This document shows, in pieces, positions 57,194-64,000 of a DNA stretch of 64,000 nucleotides. The position numbers and the translations under genes were made by a program. The DNA lies in contig NZ_JBPKBH010000003.1 of NCBI RefSeq assembly GCF_051388915.1, positions 372,001 to 436,000 of the forward strand. The letters run 5' to 3'. Every line of letters begins with the position of its first letter. Position 1 is the first letter of the stretch. The notes beneath the pieces were generated by a model, which made no database searches, was not told the DNA's origin, and saw only the letters and a program-made list of their open reading frames with translations. The DNA comes from Yinghuangia sp051388915 (GTDB taxonomy: Bacteria > Actinomycetota > Actinomycetes > Streptomycetales > Streptomycetaceae).

Positions 57194-57592
57194 ATGAGCC
57201 GCGACCTGAAGAACAACATCAGCCCGGTCCCCTCCCTCGCCCCGGCGGCCCGCACCGCGGCCGCGGACGGCGTGGGTGTGGACCTCGCCAACTACTCCAG
57301 CGCCGCCGTGGTCATCGAAGCGGGCACCGCCACCGGCACCACGCCCTCGTTCGAGTTCGAGGTGCAGGAGTCCGACACGTTCGGCTCCGGCTACACCGCG
57401 GTGGCCGACGCCGACCTCGACGGCGCCGAGCCGACCGTGACCACCGCCAACGACGAAGGCCTCTTCGAGGTTGGGTACCGCGGCCGCAAGCGGTATTTGC
57501 GCGTCATCGTCAAGACGCCGACCGGGACCACCCCGAACCTGCCGTGCTCCGCACTGGTCCTGCGCGGCTCCCCGCGCGTGGCCCCGAAGTAG
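57194..57592 (+). CDS. probable capsid-associated protein
   Basis: The 132-aa protein has GAGAGGAG upstream. It is beta-rich: RTAAADGVGVDLANYSSAAV, PSFEFEVQESDTFGSGYTAV, FEVGYRGRKRYLRVIVKTP. Such proteins follow the major capsid gene in many actinophages and are thought to decorate the head or sit at the neck. The exact family is not recognised. Confidence 0.65.
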   Translation: MSRDLKNNISPVPSLAPAARTAAADGVGVDLANYSSAAVVIEAGTATGTTPSFEFEVQESDTFGSGYTAVADADLDGAEPTVTTANDEGLFEVGYRGRKRYLRVIVKTPTGTTPNLPCSALVLRGSPRVAPK

Positions 57593-57604
57593 GGGGCGCC
57601 GCAC

Positions 57605-57949
57605 ATGAGGAACCTGCGCATGCTCACCCTGTACGCCGGTCCGGACCGTGTCGTTCAGGCCGGCGCCGTCGCGGAGTTCGACGACGACGAGGCCGCCGCC
57701 CTGATCGCCGGCGGGTTCGCCGTCGCGGTCGACGCCGAGCGTGCGCCGCGGCCGCGGCCGCTGTCGGTCGACGTCGACGACCCCGAGGTAGCGGCCCGCG
57801 TCGCCGAGCTGGGGAAGATGACCATCCCGCAGCTCAAGGACTACGCGGACGAGCGCGACATCTCGCTGCCGCCGGACGGGAAGAAGGCGGACCTGGTCGC
57901 CGCCCTGCTCGCCGCCGACGCCGAGGCGGCCTCACCGCCGGAGGGGTGA
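57605..57949 (+). CDS. phage protein with C-terminal SAP/HeH-like helix
   Basis: The 114-aa protein has a beta part (MLTLYAGPDRVVQAGAVAEF, EAAALIAGGFAV) and a C-terminal helix-extended loop-helix: LGKMTIPQLKDYADERDISL then KKADLVAALLAADA. This resembles SAP or Rho-N modules that bind nucleic acid or partner proteins. It is a common small gene between capsid and connectors. Confidence 0.65.
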   Translation: MRNLRMLTLYAGPDRVVQAGAVAEFDDDEAAALIAGGFAVAVDAERAPRPRPLSVDVDDPEVAARVAELGKMTIPQLKDYADERDISLPPDGKKADLVAALLAADAEAASPPEG

Positions 57950-57952
57950 CCG

Positions 57953-58540
57953 GTGACGTACGCCACCACGGCCGAGCTGCGGAACTTCCTGCGGCTCGGC
58001 CGTCCCTATGTCGACGACGAAGAGGCCGAGGCCTCGCTGCTGCTCGACCTCGCCGGAGGCGTGATCGAGGACGCCACCGGCCAGTCCCTCGAACTGGCCA
58101 CCGACACCGTCGTGTTGGACGGGCCGACGCGCAGCGACCGCGAGCGCAACGGCCGCAACGGCTCGCGGCGGCTGCTGCTGCCGCGGTGGCCCGTGGCCGC
58201 GGTCGCCTCGGTGACCCTGCTCGACGACGACCAGCTCTTGGAGTTCGGGCGCGACCGGGACTACACGTGGTCGGCGTCGGGGATCCTCACCCGCGTCGGC
58301 GCGGACTGGCCGGACGGCGACCAGGTCGTCGAAGCGGTCGTCACCGCCGGGTACACCACCATCCCCAACGGCATCAAGCGGATCGAGCTGCGGCTCGCCG
58401 CCGCCGGGTGGGGCAACCCGGAAGGCCTCACCGCGGAAAGCCTCGGCGACCACAGCAAGTCGTACGCCGCGGAGACGCTGGGCATGGAGCTGTCCGACGC
58501 CGACAAGAAGACCCTCGGCCTGTACCGGGCGCGCACATGA
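57953..58540 (+). CDS. head-tail connector protein (adaptor)
   Basis: GTG 57953 gives 195 aa. The head TYATTAELRNFLRLGRPYVD is followed by AEASLLLDLAGGVIEDATGQ, a beta region (LLLPRWPVAAVASVTLLDD) and VTAGYTTIPNGIKRIELRLA. This is the HK97 gp6 / SPP1 gp15-like adaptor layout. It attaches below the portal and receives the head-closure protein. Confidence 0.82.
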   Translation: MTYATTAELRNFLRLGRPYVDDEEAEASLLLDLAGGVIEDATGQSLELATDTVVLDGPTRSDRERNGRNGSRRLLLPRWPVAAVASVTLLDDDQLLEFGRDRDYTWSASGILTRVGADWPDGDQVVEAVVTAGYTTIPNGIKRIELRLAAAGWGNPEGLTAESLGDHSKSYAAETLGMELSDADKKTLGLYRART

Positions 58541-58872
58541 TCGCGCACTGGCTCAACAGGCACCTGGCGGTGTGGCGGCCGACCACGACACCGGACGGCG
58601 CCGGCGGGCAGTCCGTCACCTACGTGCGGCAGCCGGACCTGGTGCGCGCGAAGGTCGACCAGCCGACGCCGTCGGAGCGGATGCTCGCGCAGCAGGCCGG
58701 GGCCGAACTCACGCACAGCGTGTACGTGATGCCGACCGCGGACGTGCGCCGAGGTGACGAGCTGCGCGACCCGATGCGGCCGCAGGTCTACCGGGTGCTG
58801 TCCGTCGTCGAGCCGTCCTCGACCCGGTACCGCAAGGCCGAGTGCCAGCTCATCCAACCCGAAGGGACCTGA
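58537..58872 (+). CDS. head-tail joining (head closure) protein
   Basis: ATG 58537 overlaps the adaptor stop (ATGA); 111 aa. LNRHLAVWRPTTTPDGAGGQ, VRAKVDQPTPSERMLAQQAG and YRVLSVVEPSSTRYRKAECQ fit the SPP1 gp16 / lambda FII-like stopper fold. It seals the connector before tail joining. Confidence 0.8.
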   Translation: MIAHWLNRHLAVWRPTTTPDGAGGQSVTYVRQPDLVRAKVDQPTPSERMLAQQAGAELTHSVYVMPTADVRRGDELRDPMRPQVYRVLSVVEPSSTRYRKAECQLIQPEGT

Positions 58873-58875
58873 CTC

Positions 58876-59214
58876 ATGGCTGCTCTGACCCTGACCGCGG
58901 CGCCGCTGGACGGGGGGCTGCCGGACCTCGCGGGCGCCGCGGTCGCCGCGGCGGGCGGCGGCGACACCGCGCCCGTCGGCCCCAATCGGTTCCTGTGGGT
59001 GCTCAACGGCGGCGGCGCCGAGGTGACCGTCACCGTGGCCACCCCGGGCACCGTGTCCGGCCTCGACATCGAGAACCCAGCCCTGGTCCTGGCCGCGGGC
59101 GACCACGGCCTGATCCCGCTGCCGCGGGTCCTCGCGGGCGCGAACGGCCGCGCGGCGATCACCTACTCCGGTGTCACCTCGGTGACCGTCGCCGTGATCG
59201 AGCTCGGCACGTGA
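58876..59214 (+). CDS. phage structural hypothetical protein
   Basis: The 112-aa protein is Ala/Gly/Val-rich and beta-predicted: NRFLWVLNGGGAEVTVTVAT, GDHGLIPLPRVLAGANGRA, VTSVTVAVIELGT. It lies between head-closure and HK97 gp10-like genes, so it is likely a neck or decoration component. No family is recognised. Confidence 0.6.
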   Translation: MAALTLTAAPLDGGLPDLAGAAVAAAGGGDTAPVGPNRFLWVLNGGGAEVTVTVATPGTVSGLDIENPALVLAAGDHGLIPLPRVLAGANGRAAITYSGVTSVTVAVIELGT

Positions 59215-59390
59215 GCGCCGACGCGCCGCGGTCGCCGCTACCGACGGAACCGCTCGACTGCCGGCAGCGCGCCGAGGCCCTGCTGCAAGAACCGGCGGAC
59301 ACCGGCGCAGCAATCGCGTGGGCGCTGCTCGCCGCCGTCGGCGAACTCCACGCGCTGCGCATCCAGTTGCGAGGGCTGACCAGGAAGTGA
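59211..59390 (+). CDS. small helical phage protein
   Basis: GTG 59211 overlaps the preceding stop (GTGA); 59 aa. LDCRQRAEALLQEPADTGAA and IAWALLAAVGELHALRIQLR form one or two helices. It is tightly packed in the neck region; function unknown. Confidence 0.5.
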   Translation: MSADAPRSPLPTEPLDCRQRAEALLQEPADTGAAIAWALLAAVGELHALRIQLRGLTRK

Positions 59391-59399
59391 GGTAGGCGC

Positions 59400-59780
59400 A
59401 TGGCCCGGTCCGGTGTGGTGGTCACAGTCGACGTCCGCGCCCTGCGCAAGCGGCTGGAGGAGCTGCCCGAGGACGTCCTCGAAGCGCTCAAGCGCGCGAT
59501 CCGCCTGTCGGCCGAGGCGGTCCGGGACGACACCAAGCGGCGCGTCCGCGTCGACTCCGGGGCACTGCGCTCCGGCGTGCGGATCGAGCTGGAGGACGAG
59601 GGCTTGACCGCGCGCGTGGGATGGCCCGAGGACGCCCACTACTACGCACGCTTCCAGGAGTTCGGGACGCGCCGCTCTCCCGCGCAACCCGCGCTGGTAC
59701 CGGCGCTGGAGGCCGAGCGCAGCAAGGTCAGCGAGCGGATCAGCGATGAGGTCCGCGACGCGCTGAGGCGCAGCAGATGA
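59400..59780 (+). CDS. HK97 gp10-family neck/tail-completion protein
   Basis: The 126-aa protein has VDVRALRKRLEELPEDVLEA, the characteristic RDDTKRRVRVDSGALRSGVR, and YYARFQEFGTRRSPAQPALV. The DSGxLRxS and EFGTxxxPxxPxxxPA motifs define the gp10 family. It acts at the head-tail interface. Its stop overlaps the next ATG. Confidence 0.9.
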   Translation: MARSGVVVTVDVRALRKRLEELPEDVLEALKRAIRLSAEAVRDDTKRRVRVDSGALRSGVRIELEDEGLTARVGWPEDAHYYARFQEFGTRRSPAQPALVPALEAERSKVSERISDEVRDALRRSR

Positions 59781-60190
59781 CCGCGCGCAGCCCGCTCGCG
59801 GCGATTCAGCGCGCCGTGTTCGCGCGGCTGACCGGCGACGCCGAGCTGATGGATGTGGTCACCGGCGTCTACGACTACCTGCCCGAGGACGCGCCGTACC
59901 CGTTCCTCAACCTCGGCGAGGCGATCGAGACGCCGGACAACCGGCACGGCGGGTTCGGCCGGCAGACCGTACTGACCCTGCACATCTGGTCGAAGTACCG
60001 CGGCTACGCCCAAGCCCGCGACATCAACGACCACCTCATCCGGCTGCTCGACCACCAGCCACTCATCCTCGACGGGTTCGACCACATCGCGACCCGGCAC
60101 GAGGACACGCAGATGATCACCGACCCCGAGCCGCCCGGCGACCTGCGCCACGGCATCACCCGGGTCCGCGTCGTCACCGAACAACCCTGA
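59777..60190 (+). CDS. tail terminator protein (DUF3168/gpU-like)
   Basis: ATG 59777 lies in an ATGA overlap; 137 aa. SPLAAIQRAVFARLTGDAEL, VYDYLPEDAPYPFLNLGEAI, LTLHIWSKYRGYAQARDIND and GITRVRVVTEQP are the DUF3168 pattern. It caps the tail tube and stops its growth. Confidence 0.88.
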   Translation: MTARSPLAAIQRAVFARLTGDAELMDVVTGVYDYLPEDAPYPFLNLGEAIETPDNRHGGFGRQTVLTLHIWSKYRGYAQARDINDHLIRLLDHQPLILDGFDHIATRHEDTQMITDPEPPGDLRHGITRVRVVTEQP

Positions 60191-60203
60191 AGGAGGCAGA
60201 CCG

Positions 60204-60617
60204 ATGAGCGGTCTCGACGGATTCGGCACCCAGTTCCTGCGCGGCGACGGTGCGGGCCCGGAGGTCTTCACCGCCCTCGCGAACGTGACCAACGTGTCCG
60301 GCCCCGGCCTGTCGAGGGAGACGATCGACGTCACCGCCCACGACAGTCCGGACGGCTGGATGCAGTTCCTCGGTGGGCTCAAGGACCCCGGCGAGGTGAC
60401 GGTCGACGTCAACTACGACCCGGCCGAACACGACGTGCTCATCGCCGACTTCGGCGATGACGAGCCCAGGAACTACCGCATCGCGTTCCCCGACCCGGGG
60501 ACCACCACGTGGACGTTCGGCGGGATCATGACCGGCTTCGAGCCGGACGCCCCGTACGACGACAAGCTCACCGCGTCGTTGACCTTCAAGGTCACCGGCC
60601 CGCCCACCCTCGCCTGA
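60204..60617 (+). CDS. major tail (tube) protein
   Basis: The 137-aa protein, behind AAGGAGG, has LSRETIDVTAHDSPDGWMQF, GGLKDPGEVTVDVNYDPAEH and FPDPGTTTWTFGGIMTGFEP. The VTAHDSPDGW...GLKDPGEVT pattern is typical of siphovirus tail tube proteins. Many copies stack into the tail. Confidence 0.9.
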   Translation: MSGLDGFGTQFLRGDGAGPEVFTALANVTNVSGPGLSRETIDVTAHDSPDGWMQFLGGLKDPGEVTVDVNYDPAEHDVLIADFGDDEPRNYRIAFPDPGTTTWTFGGIMTGFEPDAPYDDKLTASLTFKVTGPPTLA

Positions 60618-60633
60618 ACCGGAGACCCCACGC

Positions 60634-61053
60634 ATGGCACTGCTCGGCAAAGACCAGATCAACTCCGCCGACGACCGGAAATGGGAAGACGTCCCCGTTC
60701 CCGAATGGGGCGGCGAGGTCCGGCTGCTCGGTCTGACCGGAACCGAGCGCGACGCCTACGAGGCCTCGTTCATCCGGCTCGGCCCGAAGGGCAATCCGAT
60801 CGGCCGGAACCTGAAGGACATCCGCGCCAAGCTGCTCGTGAAGTGCCTCGTGGACGAGGACTTCGAGCGCATCTACACCGACGAGGAAACCAAGGACGTC
60901 GGCAACAAGTCCGGCGCCGTCATCGACCGCCTGTACGACAAGGCCAAAGTCCTGTCGGGAATCAGCGAGGACGCGGCGGGGGCGAAGGCGGGAAACTCCG
61001 AGCGCGGCCAGAACGAAGGTTCTACTTCCGACTCGCCGCCCACCTCGGACTGA
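60634..61053 (+). CDS. tail assembly chaperone G (unshifted product)
   Basis: The 139-aa zero-frame product starts MALLGKDQINSADDRKWEDV and contains LLGLTGTERDAYEASFIRLG and LLVKCLVDEDFERIYTDEET, typical of siphovirus gpG-like chaperones. After residue 119 a GGGAAAC slip site lets a fraction of ribosomes move to -1. The unshifted end is a low-complexity SERGQNEGSTSDSPP tail. It coats and protects the tape measure protein during tail assembly. Confidence 0.88.
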   Translation: MALLGKDQINSADDRKWEDVPVPEWGGEVRLLGLTGTERDAYEASFIRLGPKGNPIGRNLKDIRAKLLVKCLVDEDFERIYTDEETKDVGNKSGAVIDRLYDKAKVLSGISEDAAGAKAGNSERGQNEGSTSDSPPTSD

Positions 61054-61415
61054 CCGTCGCCGAACTGCTCGCCCGCATCAGCTCGGAGGAGCTGACGGAG
61101 TGGATCGCGTACGAGCAGATCACCGGCCCGCTCGGTCCCGAACGCGGCGACGTCCTGCACGGCATCCAGACCGCAGCGGTCGTCAACGCACTGCGCGGCA
61201 AGAAGGGCCGCAAGGCCCGCGGCCAGGACTTCGTCCCCAAGTGGGACCGCGCGCCGCAGGACTGGGAATCGATGCTCGCCACCGTCAAGACGATGAACAA
61301 GGCGCTGGGCGGGGCCGACAAGACCAAGCACACGCACGGCCAGGCCGACGACGCAGGGGGTCGCAGTGGGCACCATCGACGACATCCTGGTCGCCATCGG
61401 CGTCAAGACCGATGA
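60634..61415 (+). CDS. tail assembly chaperone GT (-1 frameshift product)
   Basis: Joining 60634-60996 to 60996-61415 gives about 260 aa. The -1 frame reads KLRARPERRFYFRLAAHLGL, then TVAELLARISSEELTEWIAY, the classic T-part helices, and VPKWDRAPQDWESMLATVKT. It has no start of its own. The T part recruits the tube protein to the tape measure. The product overlaps the tape measure start by 50 nt. Confidence 0.88.
60990..60996 (+). other. programmed -1 frameshift slippery heptamer GGGAAAC
   Basis: In the zero frame the codons are GCG GGA AAC TCC, so the heptamer G GGA AAC is in the exact X XXY YYZ register. A one-base slip gives GGG AAA CTC and enters the long -1 frame. Position near the end of the G frame is as expected. 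Confidence 0.9.
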
Positions 61416-63336
61416 CCTGACCGAGGGCACCCAGGACGCCGCGAACCAGGCGGAGAGCAGCCTCAAAGGCATTGCCGCGGCGGCCGCGGGCGGCGCGGTC
61501 GGCGCGCTGTTCGTGTCCGGCCTGGGCGCCGCCATGGACATCAGCTCGGCCACGAGCCAGCTCGAATACCAACTCGGCCTCACCGCGGAGGAGGCCGAGC
61601 GGGTCGGCGGCGTCGCGTCCGACACCTTCGCCGCGGGGTGGGGGGAATCGGCGGCCGAGGTCTCGGAGTCTCTGGGCGCGGTCATCGCGAACTTCGGCCA
61701 GCTCGGGGACACCTCCGATGCCGAGCTGGAGCAGATGACCAAGAGCGCGATGGCGCTGTCGAAGGTCTTCAAGTTCGACGTGGCCGAGTCGACGCAGGCG
61801 ATCGGCGGTCTCCTCAAGGTCGGCCTGGTCTCATCGGCCGAAGAGGGGTTCGACCTAATGACGGCTGCCGCGCAGAAGCTGCCGCCGGCCATGGCCGAGG
61901 AACTCCCGGTACTGATGAAGGAGTACACGGAGTTCTTCGCGCAAATGGGGTTCAGCGCCGAGGACGCGTTCGGGATCATGGTCCAGGCCGCGCAACAGCC
62001 GACGTTCGAGCTGGACAAACTCGGAGACGCGGTCAAGGAGTTCACGCTGCGGATCGCGGACACCGACGCGGTCAAGGAGCCGCTGGAAGACCTCGGCCTG
62101 AAGGTCAGCGACATCCAGAAAATGGTCAACACCGGCCAGGGCACGAAAGCCTTCGACACGATCACGCAGGCGCTCCTCGGGGTCGAGGACGCGACCGAGC
62201 GCACCATGATCCAGGCCGCGCTTTTCGGGGGCCCCGGTGAGGACCTCGGTATCTCTCTGCTGACGATCGGCGCCGAGGGTGCGGGCGCGGCGACCGGGAT
62301 GGACAAGGCGGCGGGCGCCGCGGCGAAGATCACCGAGTCGATGGAGAAGTCCCCCGCCCAGCAGTACGACGCGGCGATGCGGACCATCACCACCACCATC
62401 GGCGAGTCCCTGCTGCCGGTCGTCAACAAGCTCAGCGCGTTCATGTCCGAGCACCCCGGCCTGATCAAGGCCGCCATCCCGATCGTCGGCGGGCTGGCCG
62501 CGGTGCTCGGCATCACCGCGGCCGCGGTGTGGGCGGTCAACCTCGCGATGTCCGCCTCGCCGATCACGTGGATCATCCTCGGGATCGTCGCGCTGGTCGC
62601 CGCCATCGCGCTGATCATCATCAAGTGGGACGAAGTCGCCGCGGCGACGACCCGGGTCTGGAACTGGATCAAGGACACGGTCCTTGCCCCGACGTGGAAC
62701 TGGATCAAGAACGCTGCCCAGGAGACGTGGTCGGCGATCACCGGCTGGGTGACCACCGCGTGGGACGCGACCGGTGACGCGATCGGCGCCGGAGTCGACT
62801 GGATCAAGAAGCGGGTGGACGAACTCGCGGCCATCCCCGGGAAAGTCGGCGGCTGGTTCTCCGGGATCGCCCGCGACGTCGCGTCGTGGCCAGGCAAGAT
62901 CGCCGAGGGCGCGAAGGGCATGTGGAACGCGATCCCGGACGGATTCCGGTCCGCGGTCAACGGCGTGATCAGCGGCTGGAACAACCTCTCGTTCACGGTC
63001 GGCGGCGGAAGTTTCATGGGGGTGAAGGTCCCGTCCTTCACCCTGCACACGCCGGACTTGCCGTACTTGGCGCAGGGCGGCATCATCCCGGCGACTCCCG
63101 GCGGGATGCTCGCGGTGGTCGGCGAGGGCAGCCAGTCCGAGGCGGTGATCCCGCTCGACCGCCTCGACTCGATGATGCGGTCCGTCGCCGGGGCAGTCCG
63201 CGGCCCGGCCGGCGGCGCCGCGCCCCAGCGGATCGTCCTCGACGTCACCGGCAGCGACGCCGACCTGGTGCGGATGGTCCGCCGTTGGGTCCGCGTCCAG
63301 GGCCGCGGCGACGTGCAGACCGCCCTCGGCAGATGA
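61366..63336 (+). CDS. tape measure protein
   Basis: GTG 61366 gives 656 aa. The protein is long and helical, with VAIGVKTDDLTEGTQDAANQ at the start, TP901-like minor tail segments (AMALSKVFKFDVAESTQAIG), two hydrophobic stretches (about 365-425) and Trp-rich repeats (WNWIKDTVLAPTWNWIKNAA). It ends GSQSEAVIPLDRL, a conserved tape measure ending. At about 1.5 angstrom per residue it implies a tail near 100 nm. It overlaps the GT chaperone end. Confidence 0.94.
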   Translation: MGTIDDILVAIGVKTDDLTEGTQDAANQAESSLKGIAAAAAGGAVGALFVSGLGAAMDISSATSQLEYQLGLTAEEAERVGGVASDTFAAGWGESAAEVSESLGAVIANFGQLGDTSDAELEQMTKSAMALSKVFKFDVAESTQAIGGLLKVGLVSSAEEGFDLMTAAAQKLPPAMAEELPVLMKEYTEFFAQMGFSAEDAFGIMVQAAQQPTFELDKLGDAVKEFTLRIADTDAVKEPLEDLGLKVSDIQKMVNTGQGTKAFDTITQALLGVEDATERTMIQAALFGGPGEDLGISLLTIGAEGAGAATGMDKAAGAAAKITESMEKSPAQQYDAAMRTITTTIGESLLPVVNKLSAFMSEHPGLIKAAIPIVGGLAAVLGITAAAVWAVNLAMSASPITWIILGIVALVAAIALIIIKWDEVAAATTRVWNWIKDTVLAPTWNWIKNAAQETWSAITGWVTTAWDATGDAIGAGVDWIKKRVDELAAIPGKVGGWFSGIARDVASWPGKIAEGAKGMWNAIPDGFRSAVNGVISGWNNLSFTVGGGSFMGVKVPSFTLHTPDLPYLAQGGIIPATPGGMLAVVGEGSQSEAVIPLDRLDSMMRSVAGAVRGPAGGAAPQRIVLDVTGSDADLVRMVRRWVRVQGRGDVQTALGR

Positions 63337-63361
63337 CCCCCCGTCCGGAGAGGACACGCGC

Positions 63362-64000
63362 ATGGCCCGCCCCGACCCGCACGTCGAACTGAAGATCGGC
63401 GGCGTGTGGACCGACATCACGAGCGACTTCTACACGCGCGCGCCGCTCACCATCACCCGCGGCCGCAGCGACGAAGGCGCGCGCGTCGACCCCGGCCGGT
63501 GCTCGTTCGTCCTCAACAATCGGCACGGCACGTACTCGCCGCGGAACCCCATGTCGCCGCTGTACGGGCTGATCGGCCGGAACACGCCGGTCAGGGTGAC
63601 CGCCGCCGGAACGACACCGCACCTGCGGGTCGACGGCGGGAGCGCACAGGTCCCGTCGTCGCCCGCGATCGACATCACCGGCGACCTGGACGTCAGCATC
63701 GACCTCTCGCTGGACAACTGGGTCGCGCCTCCCGGTCTGGTGTATGTGCTGATGGGCCGCTGGGACTCGACCCCAGGAGCGGTCCAGTTCGGGTGGCGGC
63801 TCTACCTCGACAACGCGGGATTCCTGGGCTTGCAGTGGAGCGCGGACGGCACGACCCTGGAGACCGCGAACCCGGCCGGGCCGATGCACTTCCCGGCATC
63901 CGGCCGGATGGCGTTCAGGGTCACCCTGGACGTCGACAACGGCGCGGGCGGACGCACGACCACCTTCTACACCGCCGAGACCATGTCCGGACCGTGGACC
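63362..64000 (+). CDS. distal tail / minor tail protein, N-terminal part (cut by window edge)
   Basis: 213 codons are open to the window end. The start is an ATG behind GGAGAGG. The first 80 residues (VELKIGGVWTDITSDFYTRA, RGRSDEGARVDPGRCSFVLN, HGTYSPRNPMSPLYGLIGRN) are typical of actinophage minor tail proteins after the tape measure. Then DITGDLDVSIDLSLDNWVAP, WRLYLDNAGFLGLQWSADGT and FRVTLDVDNG look like a concanavalin/laminin-G-like carbohydrate-binding domain. It probably acts in tail-tip assembly or wall binding. Confidence 0.82.
   Translation, partial: MARPDPHVELKIGGVWTDITSDFYTRAPLTITRGRSDEGARVDPGRCSFVLNNRHGTYSPRNPMSPLYGLIGRNTPVRVTAAGTTPHLRVDGGSAQVPSSPAIDITGDLDVSIDLSLDNWVAPPGLVYVLMGRWDSTPGAVQFGWRLYLDNAGFLGLQWSADGTTLETANPAGPMHFPASGRMAFRVTLDVDNGAGGRTTTFYTAETMSGPWT

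Larger units (their letters stand above)
35886..64000. mobile_element. prophage (siphovirus-type, HK97-like head), left portion
   Basis: The element begins at a displaced 3' half of tRNA-Ile, has a tyrosine integrase at that end, a repressor and early genes, then a complete order of terminase, portal, protease, capsid, connectors, tail tube, chaperones and tape measure. It continues past the right edge, so lysis genes and the right attachment site are not seen. Gene packing with GTGA/ATGA overlaps is consistent with a functional phage, apart from one assembly seam and one frameshift. Confidence 0.93.

Noticed and set aside
54073..57291. Very long open frame (about 1070 codons) on the minus strand across portal, protease and capsid genes
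   Set aside because: It is antisense to well-recognised head genes; its composition is Arg/Val/Leu/Gly-rich and repetitive, as expected from high-GC codon bias. No domain is visible.
60873..63248. Long minus-strand frame opposite the tape measure gene
   Set aside because: Ser/Ala/Ile-rich shadow of the tape measure; no ribosome site logic and no motif.

Overview
The window is very GC-rich actinomycete chromosome, most like Streptomyces or a close relative. It has strong purine ribosome sites, many GTG starts, GTGA/ATGA start-stop overlaps, and family markers such as DLW-39, DUF5324, DUF5819/HTTM, CrgA and class E sortases. All functional calls rest on reading motifs and gene order by eye; no database search was run.

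Layout. 0-18 kb is ordinary accessory and metabolic chromosome: the start of an SpoU/TrmH-type RNA methyltransferase coupled to an HTTM membrane protein and a DUF5819 protein; a divergent acyl-CoA synthetase/thioesterase pair around tandem palindromes; two rhodaneses; a J-domain protein; a TetR regulator beside a fused 5-oxoprolinase/hydantoinase; a DUF2252 protein; a cell-wall protein ending in an LAETG sorting signal; a GlxA-type regulator; a rhomboid-like protein; an alpha/beta hydrolase; and tRNA-Leu(CAG). 18.4-35.8 kb is the conserved origin-proximal cell-wall block, in the order known from Mycobacterium and Streptomyces: fhaA-fhaB-pstP-rodA-pbpA-pknB on the plus strand, meeting at a perfect 20-bp-stem terminator an opposite group of three class E sortases with a pabA/trpG amidotransferase, a small membrane protein and a DUF881 protein. 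Then come crgA, a cluster of DnaA boxes, a rhomboid protease, cyclophilin, DUF5324, tRNA-Ala(TGC), DLW-39 and a YciI protein.

From 35.9 kb to the right edge is the left part of a siphovirus-type prophage with an HK97-like head. It begins at a displaced 3' half of tRNA-Ile(GAT), which is the left attachment site, so the phage has split the conserved tRNA-Ile/tRNA-Ala neighbourhood and the rebuilt tRNA should lie beyond 64 kb. Integrase, a small Cys protein and an XRE repressor read leftward. A control region with TTCTACA-type operators separates them from rightward early genes (HTH protein, excisionase-like protein, many small zinc-ribbon and helical proteins, a probable replication protein, a LuxR-type HTH protein, a DNA methyltransferase). 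A lipoprotein, a collagen-like fibre protein and an HNH nuclease precede the late genes: terminase, portal-MuF fusion, protease, capsid, connectors, tail terminator, tail tube, the G/GT tail chaperones with a textbook GGGAAAC -1 slip site, tape measure, and a partial distal tail protein.

How the parts work together. PknB and PstP are an opposing Ser/Thr kinase and phosphatase. FhaA and FhaB read phosphothreonine. RodA and PbpA build peptidoglycan, and CrgA tunes division. The sortases can anchor the LAETG protein found 13 kb away. In the prophage the repressor, its operators, integrase and xis-like gene form the lysogeny switch.

Caution: the prophage contains an assembly seam (an N flanked by two identical 109-bp copies at 45.5-45.8 kb) and one probable frameshifted membrane gene at about 41.1-41.2 kb.
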